Below, piece after piece: positions 1 to 13,600 of a stretch of DNA of 61,406 nucleotides. Source of the stretch: Branchiostoma floridae. Taxonomy: Eukaryota; Chordata; Leptocardii; Amphioxiformes; Branchiostomatidae. How positions within the stretch are numbered: the first letter of the stretch is position 1; the number at the start of each line of letters is the position of its first letter. The notes beneath the pieces are model-generated. The model did not search any database. It worked only from the letters and a program-made list of their open reading frames with translations, and had not been told where the DNA came from. The stretch lies in contig NC_049982.1 of NCBI RefSeq assembly GCF_000003815.2, positions 24,676,726 to 24,738,131 of the forward strand. Reading direction: 5' to 3'. A program made the position numbers and the translations under genes.

Positions 1-327
1 TATAGGCATGGATGGATGGATGGATGGATGGATGGATGGATGAATGGATGGATGGATGGATGGATGGATGGATGGATGGATGGATGGATGGATGGATGGA
101 TGGATGGATGGATGGATGGATGGATGGATGGATGGATGGATGGATGGATGGATGGATGGATGGATGGATGGATGGATGGATGGATGGATGGATGGATGGA
201 TGGATGGATGGATGGATGGATGGATGGATGGATGGATGGATGGATGGATGGATGGATGGATGGATAGATGGATGGATGGATGGGTGGATGGGTGGATGGG
301 TGGATGGGTGGATGAGTGAATGCTAGC
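1..327. repeat. (TGGA)n minisatellite
   Basis: Nearly perfect tetranucleotide repeat from about 9 to 315, with interruptions (tgaa, taga, tggg) near the ends. It translates to Met-Asp-Gly-Trp repeats in three frames and should not be called a gene. Confidence 0.97.
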
Positions 328-345
328 TGTATTTATTTACATACG

Positions 346-397
346 TACATATATATATATATATATATACGGCGAGAGAGAGAGAGAGAGAGAGAGC
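346..397. repeat. (TA)n followed by (GA)n microsatellite
   Basis: atatatat at 350-370 and a gaga tract at 374-397. Confidence 0.9.
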
Positions 398-399
398 TA

Positions 400-3300
400 T
401 ACATTGTAGAATGCACGGCAACTATATGAAAGTAATGAAAGCAATGCTATTCGTTTATTTTGATAAAAGTTAATGGGAGATTGACGGGATGGCGGATGTT
501 AGACGTTTCTATCTTTTATGATGAAACTGTCTGTTTTTGTGAAGAGCTACAGATGTGCCCATCTAATTATTAAGACAGTACTAGTGAAGTATCTTATTCG
601 TTATCCTCCATATGGCGATGCAGTAATTTTCATTGATAAAAATTTTTTCCCCATTTCAGTCATAAAGTCTGAATCTTAGTGTTGGGCACATGAGATAGGA
701 TCTAAAGTATTATGTCAAAATAATAGCTGTACGTGTTTGCAACTGGACAAATTCCAAATGACCTATGCCCCAAAGCAGGTTGTTATATATTTCACTGTCA
801 ATGTCATTATTTGTTGAAATGTTAAAAAGATATAAGCATTGTTGGCAAATATCCGATGTCTTCATAAGAGTTTGCTGAAAATACATTAACTGTCCCATGC
901 TCTATGCTTAATTTGTTATTACATGATTAGCAAACTGGATGAAGATCGTCGGGCGACCCAATTTGGCCCATGACTTGAGATTCAGAATGTGATAGACATT
1001 GTAAAAGTATAATTTAAAAGACGGAATAACACTCAAAACTTGCAAATTGCAATTCATAATCAATAGAAATAGTTTAAGCACTCAATGCTCGCTATCTCAC
1101 TGGAAATTGCCAACAACACGAAAACACTCGAGCACTCTTAGACATAAATCTTCTCAGTATCAAGCAGAACTAAAGCTGTGCTGTACAAGTTTTCTTGTCG
1201 GGTTAAAAACTACTTCCTCGACCTTTGACCAAACATCAAATATTATCTTAGGCAAAATGACTACATCAAATATTGCAGGCTCAGCTATAAACAATGAGGT
1301 AATGTTGACAAAGGTTTATCGACCGAACATCGTAGTCAGACATTAGACGAAAAATACACCGACCTTATTATGATGTTGGACTTTAAACTCTCCTATATAT
1401 AGTCAAGTCGAGCAGTTAAGACACGCACATTAAAAGCTGTTGGGTTTAAAAGAGCTTTGTCTAAGTGCCAGATGTTCTCATAGTGTTGGAATTTACTTCC
1501 CGGTCGAGTGACATCAAACATTTACAGAATTGCCAATATTAAAAATCGTAACTCGGCGCTTCCCATGAAAATATATGCAGATTGCATTGAAAAGGTCTGC
1601 AAATGAGAGGTGTAGACCCCTTTGCCCCAAAGTGATCTTTTTGTGTTGTTGGTTGAATGTATTGGTGTGATTCACGTTGTACTCAGGCAAGATCCAATTG
1701 CTCTTTTTTATTTTTATTTTAGACAGACTAGGATAATGTGGTATTGCCCTCAATCTAGATAGCATTGCAATGCTACATAAAAAGAACAACGGAAGGTTAA
1801 GACAATCTAATGTCCTTTTGATGCCATAAGGGCAGTATCGAAAGGCAGAGCCTTTCACCATCTGTGTGGAGTGACGAAAGTACGTTTTTGGAAGGCCACG
1901 TCCGCCACGTATTTCTGAAAATGCTGTACAGGGCATGCGCGTCGCCCGTAGTGACACGTACGGGGGCGAATTTGCAGCCCGATGGCACACAAAGTTTCGC
2001 TTGCACGTAAAGTTATACGGCATGTCTGCGTGCTCCAAAATCCGTCGGATTCCCTACGAGTTCGTACGGAGGCGGTACTTACCACTTACGGATCCCAAAA
2101 GATTGCCCACGTTTGGGCACGTAATAAACATCACGTAGTTGCACGTACGGCGGGTTGTGCCCTTAGCTTAAAGGGGGCATAATGCCCCTATCTTATTTGC
2201 GCGAAAATCGATCGGACAACGAGTCTGCGGCAATCGCCAGAGCCTTGCTTATAATAATAACTTTATTGCACAACGACAAGACAAAACTCCCTCGACATGG
2301 CTGATAACACATTGCAACTAAGGTCAAAAAGCGGGCAAGGGTTGAACCATGTATTGTGGTTATTGACAGCTGCCATTGTTACGGATTATTGATTACTCAA
2401 AAGTTGCAATCTATTATTTATCGATCGTTTGATTGATTGATTAAGTAAACTGAGTTCAGTACATGTGATGATTGCATCACGCGCTGACAGCATTGTCCAA
2501 CGCCCCACCGTGGGAAAATGGCTGCATGTGATGACAAAGTCATCAATCTTAATCACAGAAACTCAAGGGTATTTATATTTGCGTCTTTTGTTGAAATAGG
2601 TTTGCTACCTCATGTCTTTATCAAGTATACCAAGCATTCCCGATTTGATTATTTATTTTCAACGCTATATAACCTAACATAAAAATATTGAAAGTCTGAA
2701 ATTTTTGTCCTTTACCACATATTTATATTTTCAAATGAAATCTTCAACCATATGATTCTATTACTGTAATGATATCCTGCATCCCAAGTGAGAATTCTCA
2801 TTTCCATACATTAATCATATCAGATTGTCATAGCATTTTGTTTAATGAGATCACATTTACCTGTCACACGTCTTTTATGAGCATGGATTGTCCATCTTTT
2901 TTCTCTGTGTTATACCATTACCTCATATTTACTAATGATTGCATCTTCGAAGTTGACGTCACATGGAACTTGTTTGAATTTCTATTATCAAATAGAATAG
3001 AACCCTCACCTATCATGCCAAGTTACTCGCTCATGCTAGAAATGATGTATCAAGGTTTTCTGTTTATCAAACTAAAACGACGTTTCAAATGATATTCCCA
3101 GGAAACCAAACGCATCATGTTTCTTCCCCATAATGACATCAGTAATTTAAATGTGATTATCATTTTGCTAGATACAGATATATTGAATCAAAGCTGTAAG
3201 TGCATTTTGTTATAATAGTATGTTGCGCAGGAAGAGACTGTTAAAAGAGTACTAGTTTTCAGATTGACAGTAGTACTGCATGAATTTCGAATATTTTGCT

Positions 3301-5757
3301 ATAAAGCCAAGATAAACAGTGCATTTGAAATTTGCCACTGAATTTGAAAACATTCTCACTTTCTGTCAATGAAAATGATTAAAAGAATCATCAAAATAGA
3401 GGTTTAAAAAGGGCAGGACTAAAGGATGTCCACATATGATACTTCGTTCAACTAGGATTTAAAAAAAAAATCAAAATTTCAGACGCCTGTTTTCGAATGC
3501 ATCTCGCAAGGTGGCTCAAACAAGCGCAATCCGTGAGATACCCACTTTCCCTCAGTGCCTGCCAAAGTTTTCCTGATATTGTTTCTTTCAATTCTTTTAA
3601 TGACGGTATGTTGCGTTTGAAGTGCCATTGAAATTCCAATTAGTTTTTGCATTTGGTCATCATCAATTAAACGTCAGATTCATAATCATTACGTCAGTTT
3701 TTGTTAACAGCTTTGAGAGAGTCTATGTCGCTTTGTGAGTAATAAGGGGCTATCTTTACTATCATGGGCTTTGATAATCATAGAAATAATCCCGTTATTC
3801 GAGGAATGCATACGCATTAGGACGGCGTTTTGTTGTCCGGTGTTTTGGACCTGCTGTTTTTTAATATCGATCTTCATAGACCTGTTTGTTTTTATCGAGT
3901 ATTTATTTCTTGGCTTTCGTGGTTTCGTACCATGTCATCCTTATTTCATTGAGGAATCATTACGGAATGTAAGCAGGAATGAGAACCTGAGAAATCCGGC
4001 TACATAATTAGGGCTGAGGTGGCAGTGAGGTTTGTGGGTGGGGGCTCTGAAAAAAAGCTTGGCAGCTAATTGTTTAACAACGGAAGATAAAGAATATATA
4101 TATTTGCTGGTGATATAGAGATCTACTGACATTGTAAAATGACCTACCGATGATAATGGACCCGCTGTGGTTGAATCCCTACCTAGAAGGCTAGAAACGG
4201 TGTTCTTTTCAGCAGAAGCTCTGGCGTCGCCCAGGAAACGGTCGATACTTCTGTCCCTATGTCAAATATTCTTTAAATTGTAAGAAGAGGGGGTACGTCT
4301 TGTTCTATGCGTCAGAGACTTTGATGGAATGCTCTAAGATTCTGAGGCGATGGATGGTCGATTGCAAGTTTTGTTGTTAGAAGTATGGCTAGGTCATCGT
4401 GCCATACGTAGTGTCTTAATCAACTTCNNNNNNNNNNNNNNNNNNNNNNNNNNNNNNNNNNNNNNNNNNNNNNNNNNNNNNNNNNNNNNNNNNNNNNNNN
4501 NNNNNNNNNNNNNNNNNNNNNNNNNNNAAAACGACTAAAAAAAAAGTTAAAAAACAGCCTGAGCCTAACCTCTGCTTGGAGAGTAGTGACGTCGGGTGCA
4601 GGACCATAGGTCTCGGGTTCGATGTTGTGCTCTTCGGAAAGACTATTCACAGAGCAGAGCATATGTGCAAAAATTAGAGCACATGTGCGTGGACGGAATG
4701 GTTGATAACATAATTTCCAGATAACCATTTGGACATATCTTAGTTTTCAATATTAACAGATTGATTTCTACATTTGTGACTAACATTTCGACGATGTGTG
4801 GTAATATTACACAAACCATATTTTGATTGTTGACCATTCACATGAACTTCAAGCTACGTTCAAGCTTACCAATTGTTCCAGTACTCTTGGCGAGAAAGAC
4901 ATGTTACAAATTTTAATCTGCCTAGTTCCAAGTAGGTTTAAACAAACACTGCAATCGCAGTTGGAAAGGAATGTTTGACACAGTCAGCTTTGTTATTGGG
5001 GCTGTTTCCTAGTTACAAAAGTCTGGTGTTCGCTATTTCAATAACACGATGAAAAATAGCCGTGTAACATTGTTCTGTGAACTTTTGACACCGTCAGGCT
5101 ATACTGTTGGAGCTGGCCCAGTCTTACGTTTCTGCTGACTATTCCAACATGTAAAGGACCATAATTTTTGTCACATATTTGTCACACTTAGAAATGCATC
5201 GAGAAAATTCCTGGCTTCATGTTTAAATTGAAGCAACAATGGCAATTGTTAAAGTAACCTTGTGTCTCGATTTCTTTTCAAATTTTGTTGTTAAAGTATT
5301 TCCCTAGAAACAAAACGTTACAATAGGCATGTGATGACGTGTGCGATATCGATGGGTAAGAGAGCCACATTACCCCTTACGTTGGTACTGCAGCATGCAA
5401 AAGGGAGATTCTTTACATGTACAATTCTTCCGAAAATAATTTCATCAGATTGGTAGATCGCAGCATAGTGGATTTTTTTAAAAGCTCTACGAAAGATTTC
5501 TGACAGGCATCGTAACGTCTGCAGGCGAAATTAAATGCTTGTGTAAAGGAAAAATCCACAATCCGGGAGACGATTCTAAAAATTTATTTAGACTCAACAT
5601 GCATATCTATGTCTCGGACTGTATATGCATGACAAAAACATCGTTTTCTAAGAACATTAGCGACATAAGCAAATGCAGTATGTTTAGTTCTGAAAAATAC
5701 ATTTCTATTTGACATGAATTTGTCTTTGAAATGATTTGAAGTGGTTTGCGTTTTCAG
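400..5757. other. Non-coding 5' flank or 5' introns of the giant gene
   Basis: No exon of the giant gene is recognised here and the short open frames show no domain. The signal-peptide exon and first barrel strand may lie in this stretch, in the N gap 4428-4527, or upstream of the window. About 50 bases at 2204-2250 (aaatcgatcgga, then acgagtctgcggcaatcgcc) are similar to 27121-27160, marking a dispersed repeat. A GC-rich patch at 1930-2170 with many acgtac and ccgtcgg words is part of the same kind of repeat. Confidence 0.6.
4428..4527. other. Assembly gap (100 N)
   Basis: Exactly 100 N, a placeholder of unknown true length. It may hide a 5' exon. Confidence 0.99.
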
Positions 5758-7598
5758 GTATCGGTTGTGCCACTCAAACGTCTGTCTGAAGGACAGTTAT
5801 GCCAGATGCACCTGAGTCACGTTGCTGTGAACTTTGTCGCCAACAAACAATATGGTAAAAATTTTACATATAGCTGCTAAATTGCCTTGGAACCCAATTA
5901 TCTTTATTGCTTTGAATTTCATAACACTGATTATCAAAATATATCATTTTCGGTTATAGAAAAACATATCTTCTCCTCTAGACTATACGGGTTTTAAAAC
6001 TAATCTTGTGCAATCTCCAATGCCAATTCCCAATGTTTCGACCACGAATTCCAGTAGTTATTGTCATTGTTGCTCCTGTTTTTTTGTTGCCTTTTTTAGT
6101 AATGAGCAATAACTTTCCCAACAGACAGTTTCAGCTACAGTCATTATGTACAGCACAGAGTCCCTCTGAAAGTTTTCAAGTCAAATGCAATTCTAAACAT
6201 GTCTTTGTTGTTCTTTGCAGGAGCACCGACGTATGAAGGAACATGGGATTTTTCAAAGTGGTGAGGCCCAATACGTTATGGGAGATTTGTAAAGTGTGAT
6301 CGATCGATCATTTAAAATCAAAGTTAAGTTAGCGCTCCTACTCATTACCATTCATTTCCACAAGCTCAAATAATCTAATAGATATCACTCAATATATACA
6401 TAATATTATGTTTCACAAGAAGTCAACCCTTAAACCGTGCAGATAGGAGCGTGTTCATTTGTTTTTCTTATGATTCTATTTTAGGTATGCTAACATTAAT
6501 GGTACATGTATAGTTGTAATTATTATGATAAAACATTTATTACATTTGCTTTGATTTTTTTTAAATCTAATTAGTAATAGCAACGTAACGGAACCTAATG
6601 AACTCCGTGTGTCAATAAATTCCTCTTTCATTTCCCATCATAACAGTCTTTTTCATTTTTGATTGTTCGAGACAGATAACTCATTAAAAACATGCATCAA
6701 AGAGAAATGAAATCATCTAACAGCCAAATCGATTTGGTTACCTCAGCAAGGACGCTTTGCGTGAAATACAGTCAATTCCCTCATTATTAGGCTATCTTTC
6801 ACCATGTCGTCTCATGGAGAGGTCAGCTCGATCTTCTACCCGCCAGACGAGGACAAAGAAGTTCTTGCTATGAAGAAGGGGATTCTAGGAACTCTGTCAG
6901 CTCGCCTCCATGACGGATCAGAGGTCAATGGTTTCTCCTTATAGAGCATATACTTTATCTGTTTATACTTAACTATTCAAGTTTAAGAAATAGTAGTACC
7001 ATTCAAATAAAATCAAGTATGTGTTTCTACCGTGTATATACTACCCTTCCCAAAGCTGTTACTGAACATTACATTATTAGATGAAAGAAATTGGCTCCCC
7101 CTGCTTAAAGAAACATGGTGCATATACTCTTGATTACAACTACTTTCCTTTCCAAGAGCTATCTAGATCACGTTTCACAAACAAATTTATCCTCTTCACC
7201 TTCCAGTCATCTACTAGAAAGAAATGGAGGTACGAGGTTGACGAGAATGGCCACGAAGGTAATGTTAGTCTTTTATTCTTCCAAACCTGAGATTAAACTG
7301 GAAACACAGGGGGGGGGGTAAGGAAAACATAACTCAGTTAATACGTCTGCACAGCATGATAAATGATTTCAAGTCTAGGTTCACTAGCAGGTACAAATCT
7401 GTAACGTTACATTTTAATTTCAGCAAATGCTGCAAACTAAGTGCGAAGCACGTCAAACCTGTTATAGAAGCTGACAGGCAAAAAGCTGCAGTTTTAAAGA
7501 ACTTCACAAGAGGGCCACCGTATTCTGACATAAGATAAGGTGTTCATAATGTATTTAAAAAGAGAACAGTAGAAAAGAAGTAACTTCATTGTGTGTAG

Positions 7599-7678
<80 letters not shown>

Positions 7679-10600
7679 ATACTTGTTTTATTTACATGCC
7701 GTTTAGGTCAGCATAAAGCCGGATACAGTGCGGAAAGAAGAGGAGATCACATTTAGGTCAGCATAAAGCCGGATACAGTGCGGAAAGAAGAGGAGATCAC
7801 ACCGTCTTTAAGAAAGAAAAGCGCGAACATGTGGTTCCGAACGCAAAGGCGTCCCATATAAAGGTAAACATATTATTAGGATTACTTCGCACGAGAGACA
7901 CATTTTTCGGATGTTTACATGAATGCTATGTAATGGAAGATTAGCTGCCAGATGGCCCTATAAGGTACGCTATTACAGGTAATTAATGTCATCCGCGAAG
8001 CAATACTTATGGGGTCAAAATGGCGTCCCTCGCTCCTCCAAATGCACACGTTAACGCATACAGAGCGANNNNNNNNNNNNNNNNNNNNNNNNNNNNNNNN
8101 NNNNNNNNNNNNNNNNNNNNNNNNNNNNNNNNNNNNNNNNNNNNNNNNNNNNNNNNNNNNNNNNNNNNTGGGAAGGCTTTCTCCTGACGTAAACCGTTCA
8201 AAATGGTGGCATGGACCTGTCGTGGACGTATTTTTGTGTGACAGTGTGTACAAGAAAGGATCATGTCAAGCAAGCAGGTACAGCTTTAGAACCNNNNNNN
8301 NNNNNNNNNNNNNNNNNNNNNNNNNNNNNNNNNNNNNNNNNNNNNNNNNNNNNNNNNNNNNNNNNNNNNNNNNNNNNNNNNNNNNNNNNNNNNTACAAAC
8401 AACAATGAGTTGTTGCTGTTGCTGTGCCAGCTGTCGGGTTTCTATAGCTGTTATTGCCCCTGTTTCGATATTTGAACGGACTTTTCTTCTTATGCACAGG
8501 ACATTGTTTACAACCATGCCACTGGAGTTCCCCACACCATTTGCGTGACGGAAAGCGTAGCTGTACCAAAAGAAGCAGCACCAGGGTGAGTACAATATAT
8601 CAATGGCTTTACACATACATTTATGGTAACTGTTCTATGATCACACTTCAACAAATGAGCCTCATGAGAGGTGTTGTTAGTCGTCGAATCTACGTAGTTG
8701 AATAATGACAATGCTTTAGTCTAGATCTGAAGGAGAGACGACAAGTTCGCCAATGGCGAAGGACACTGATTAATAAATTGTTGTCATCTCAACCATTGTC
8801 TGGATCGGCAGAATGATTACAATGTTCTGGCGTGTTTTCTTTATGTCGCAGGAGTCTTCACCTTCACCTTCAATTAAGCCCACAATTATTGTTGCTGCAT
8901 ATACGTACTCGGAATTTTGAACGAGCTTATATAAAGTAAGTTGCCTAAACGTTACCTGTTTCAGGTTCAAGGCTACGTCAGGGATGGAAGATGTAACCTT
9001 CGATCCCAAGAATAAAGTTGGTGCGTAAAATTAAGCACACTTGATCATTTATCATACTTTATCGATTATCATTCAAAACTGCTAACGTTACGTTGTACAA
9101 TTCCTACTACACTGAGCAGAGTTGTTGGAAATTAATCCGTATAATACTTAGACTGATCCAACATATGTTTGCGTGCGCATAAACTTTCTTCCATTTCCGC
9201 AACCATACTGCAAATCGTAGACCTGCAAAATGCAAAAATCGCAAATAGCAAAGAAAATATCAGAAAGTGGATACTTATGTTAACGTTAAATACCTATTTT
9301 TCCTACCTATCTTACAAATTTTTTTTTTTCGTAAACTTCCGCCTTGCACATTGGACATTTAATGCTCTGTCTGTTCAGTGACTTAATCATCTTACCTGAC
9401 CTATTGTTAGCCTGTAGTCCAGCCTTGCTAGCTTTGTTCCGCTCCCGAAGGTAGCTACTCGCCAACACAAGTAGCGACCTTCGGGAGCGGAACAAAGCGA
9501 ACAAAGCTGGACTCCAGGCTAACCTATTATGTCATGAATGTTGCTTTTTCTGATGAAACTTTTCATCTCTTTTGCACGCTCGCATCAGTCTTGTGGTGCC
9601 CAGAAGATGTCGTCCATATAATCCGCTGGCCTGAGTTGAACTTAGGTGGGCGGATCCATTAATTCTCTCTACATTGCTTCATTACAGATCTTCCTGACAT
9701 GGATGCGTCATCAAAGTCCTTCATGAAGTTTCTGGGTATTCAGAAATTAACAAAGGAGATCCCACAGCCTGAGACTTTGGTGGAAGACGCCCTCACCCTT
9801 CACGAGGTTTGTAGACTATAAACTATTCCTATATACATAGTATAAGTATATTTCGTTTTGTTATTCCATCAGGTTATGGTCGATCAGGAGAATATCCAAG
9901 GTATTCGGTTTTACCTTAGGTTGATATTTTTTGAATTTAATTCTTTGTGTGTGTCTTTTTCGCCAATGTCATGTGTGTCTTTACCAAGCATATATGGTTG
10001 ACCCATAGCAATTGGTGATAACTGACATATGGAAATATTTATGTGAAACAGACAGGTGAAAATGTTAACGTCATAATTCTGTTTAGCACCCTTTCGCTAA
10101 GACAACAGCATTTCAAAGAAAATGCTATTATCAACATACTTTTGACACTACTGAATAATAATACTGATGCTGCATTAGTTGTTCTCGTTAAATTTTCTTC
10201 AATGTTGATGGTATCCTGCTAGCTATATAGCGTGAGCGTAGGTTAAATGTCCTTGTCCTTACGTCACGTCACAAATCACCCATGCTTCTCTGTCGATTGT
10301 GCGTACCAACATCGTCATCATTAGTATCGTAGCTTTTCTAATGATGTCTGTTTGACGTAGCTACCAGGACCACGCAGGGCCTATGATGGTATGAAGGACT
10401 GGATTGCCGGTAACCTGACTTGCACGAGAACTATACGACCGAAAAGTAAGTCGATACAACGATTTTATGTATTGAAAGAAGGTTTTGGTACGTTAGCTCC
10501 TTTTTAAATACACCGTGCTTTCAATTTCTCGGAATAACACTTGCAAAAGCCCCCGTCACAAATCAAGAGTTGAGTCAGACCAACGTGTTGACGAATTCCA

Positions 10601-13600
10601 AATGGACATTTCCGGCTGAATTCGAAGAATGACCTACGTCCTGGCGATTTTAGCAGCTCGGCCGACGTTCGCGGGTGCCTGGGACCTACGATTAAATTCC
10701 GCGAGGCCTCGACCATGACCCAATAATGAGATTCTGGTTTGGTCTAACGCAAATTTTCTGTTAACATTATTACATTTAGTGTGCCCGTCCACCCGACTCA
10801 TGAATATTTTCCACAACTCGGAATTACAGTTGATCCAAATACAGTTCTGGCCTGTTGATGATGCTACAATCTCATGAGGGATATATATTCATCAGTGTTA
10901 GGCAGATGTCACCTGAGCCCCGTCCAATTTGTGACGGTGTAGATTTTCAGCGAACAATAGGGGCGACACTCACTCAGCAAATTCGGCCGGCGCTCGCTTG
11001 AATTATGACGCGAGCTTTATGACATTATTACAGTCCGCAGGCCCCGGGTTCGAACCTCTACAGGATCATACCAAATACATAGAGCATTTTTAATAGTACA
11101 TATGCTTTCTTTGTCTTGCAATCAGCAATTACCTGGAAGAGTATGGTAATTAAGCACATAGCTACAGTAGACTAACTTCTTGCTGTGACGCTTTCCTAAC
11201 TGTGTGACTCAAGGGTTATTGAAACGGAGAAAAACTAGCTAACGAGCGTACCGTACTCAATGTTTTCCTCTCTTTGTTTTTACGTTGTCTTCGAAGAAAC
11301 TTCGATCCTTGTACATACTTTATTTCAGACACCGACGTGAAGAAATGCATTTTATTTGAAAGAATTTCATCCGGTTTGTTTGGTTCCCAGGCTCCCATTT
11401 TATTGAAAGACGTTTTCTCACGAAAAAAAATTGACTTAGAAATCAAATTTAAGCTTATCGTTGCAATGAGGATGATTTGTGGTATTTAGAAGATGATGTA
11501 TATTTGATGCTGTGTACCTTAAGCGGTGGGTATAGTAGTACTTAACCCCCATTTCACTTCGTCGGCGACCGCACTGCGACCTATAATTTGAGAGAGCGCA
11601 TAACGGATTCCATAGCTTTAAATCGTTTTCTCTAACTTAATGCCATGTGTGTTTTATTGTCGTTCCAGATAAACTGTTACATTTTGCATGTTTTTTAAAT
11701 GATGAAGTCAACGGGTCAGCAAAGTCGAAGCGCAATTGCCCTGTAGTGGAATGGGGGCCTAACCGCGAACGTGCGTTTACAATGTGATGGTTTTAAAAAA
11801 ACAATGCATTTTGCTAATTTCTGGTCCCCCTAACTTCTGTTTCCATACTTTACTTAAATCCGTGCTAAAATATGCTCTTATCCTTAGTATTTTTTTTTCT
11901 CTTCCATCCAGCGTCGAGCAAGAGGGCTGAATGCTTCCGACACATAGTGGACTTACTCGCCCGTCTGACAAGAAAGGATCTTCACCAAGTGGCAAGCATC
12001 TACTTGCGAAGTAACATCAACGAAACGTCAGACATAGAAAACAGGGAGACCATTGTTGCCGGCTTTGGCGCACTTGCAACCAATGATTCATTTGAAATAC
12101 TCACGGAGACTGTCCTCCTGTCCCCTGAACCTGTTTTTGAGCTGGTCCAGAAGGTTCTACTCCACGTGGCTGTTCTTGACCACCCACCCCCGGAGGTAAA
12201 TACAGGACGAGTAGGCAAATTATACAGAGTAGGCAGGACAGGGAAAAACCAAGCTGGCTTACAACCGCTTGGTACATGAGTTAATTGACACCAATGAAGT
12301 TAAGTCCATTGAACTAGAGAACGATATAATTTTGGACTATTTCTGTGTATTTGTGTGCAATCCAGTAAAACGTTTCAGAGAACCTCTGGATGGATTACGA
12401 TGACATTCGGTATGTGGGTAGAAGTTGCATGTGACGCAAAGGTTAAGTTCGATTTCGCATCTAGTTGACCGACCTTGGTACTGGGGCTGGACTTCCGTTT
12501 TCGCATAATTTGTCTTTGGCATTCTGTGGTATGTTGACCATCGGCATTTTCACTCACTTTATATTTTAGCGGTGACCGCTATGTTAATGTCCAACGTGCA
12601 TTTTGGATAGTAGCTCAAGCACTCACCGCACAATTATACTTTTGGACAAGATTTTCAAGAATTCCTCTGGTAGCTGTAGACTTTAGATATTGGCTGTTTG
12701 AGAGTGTGCGAAGGTTTCTTCATGTCCAGAAAGTCTGCAAATACGATTTACAGATATGAAAATACGGTCACCAACATTTCGATGGACATATTGATGGCGT
12801 CACGGAAAACGCTCTAAAGTTCCCAGCAAATCGTATGTATCACCAGTAACAGAGAGCAAATTATGTGCAAGCTCAACATTTTGATTACCACTGCAGGTAA
12901 TTACGAAGCTGCTGGAGAAGCGCTGTTTTGACGGAGAGCAGTTTTCCAAAGGTATGAATCGATATAAGTGCATTATACACATATACATGAGTTGATAGAT
13001 AGTGGGAAATGCAGTTTTCATTCAACAGCCGTTATACATTGATAAAATATATATTTATGCTGAAGCTCAGTTTGGAGTGGGACCTGCACCCATTCGTTTA
13101 TGTTCATTCATGACGTTTTCTCGTGTTTATTTTTCTGGCTCTTAGACTCGCAAGAAGATCACAAACTAAGATCCCAGGGCTTCCTTGTTCTCGGAATCAT
13201 CGCCAAGCTGCTGAGGGGGAAGGACGAAACGCGATCGGAAGACATTGTGAGAAAACTAGGCGAGCACTTGGAAGTTTTCGGTATGCACATGAATTTTCCA
13301 TTTGATAGAACCCGTGCGTGTTAATATTTTGTGCAATGTATCGTCATGGCATAAGTGTATGTATGTGTACAAAACCCTTTTTCTTTATCTATGGTGAATG
13401 GGATTTTAAAAGGCTTTTAGTTATCATACACAAGTATTTTTTCGAGTGATTGCCAGTCTAGTGAAAGTGATTATCTACCAACTCCTAGTATTGTTTTTCT
13501 AGCGTCTCATTTGTGATTTCCATCATTTAGATCCCTCGACCCACAGAAAACGTCGTGCCACAATGTCACCAGAAGAAACCAAGGTTCATGACAGATACAA

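Larger units (their letters stand above)
5758..10445 (+). other. Module A: vitellogenin-type N-terminal lipid-transfer barrel (exons 1-10)
   Basis: Exons: 5758-5854, 6221-6260, 6791-6923, 7207-7258, 7757-7863, 8245-8277, 8500-8585, 8965-9020, 9688-9806, 10361-10445. The exon 2/3 join reads SKW-LSF then [20 protein letters not shown], followed by MKKGILGTL. This matches the large lipid-transfer protein N-terminal domain signature, in which a G-x-V-x-x-I strand and an acidic loop precede an N-x-K-x-G-I helix. Exon 4 supplies [14 protein letters not shown] and exon 6 the C-x-x-R-type motif (CVQERIM). In the family this barrel forms the entry to the lipid cavity and contacts partner proteins. Exon 6 is only 33 bp, lies between two assembly gaps and is the least certain; sequence could also be missing in the gaps. 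The ATG at 6804 is internal, because the preceding exons join in frame. Confidence 0.8.

Noticed and set aside
12-326. Open frames of Met-Asp-Gly-Trp repeats
   Set aside because: They are translations of a (TGGA)n minisatellite open in several frames; no sign of a gene.
1514-2038. Minus-strand 174-codon open frame
   Set aside because: No recognisable domain, overlaps GC-rich repeat sequence, and codon content looks random.
6804-6943. Possible gene start at an ATG in front of the SSHGEV motif
   Set aside because: Exons 5758-5854 and 6221-6260 join upstream in phase and encode barrel sequence, so this ATG is internal.
8009-8616. Several open frames spanning N gaps
   Set aside because: They exist only because N codons are translated as X. 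Only the 33-bp piece 8245-8277 has splice-site and frame support.
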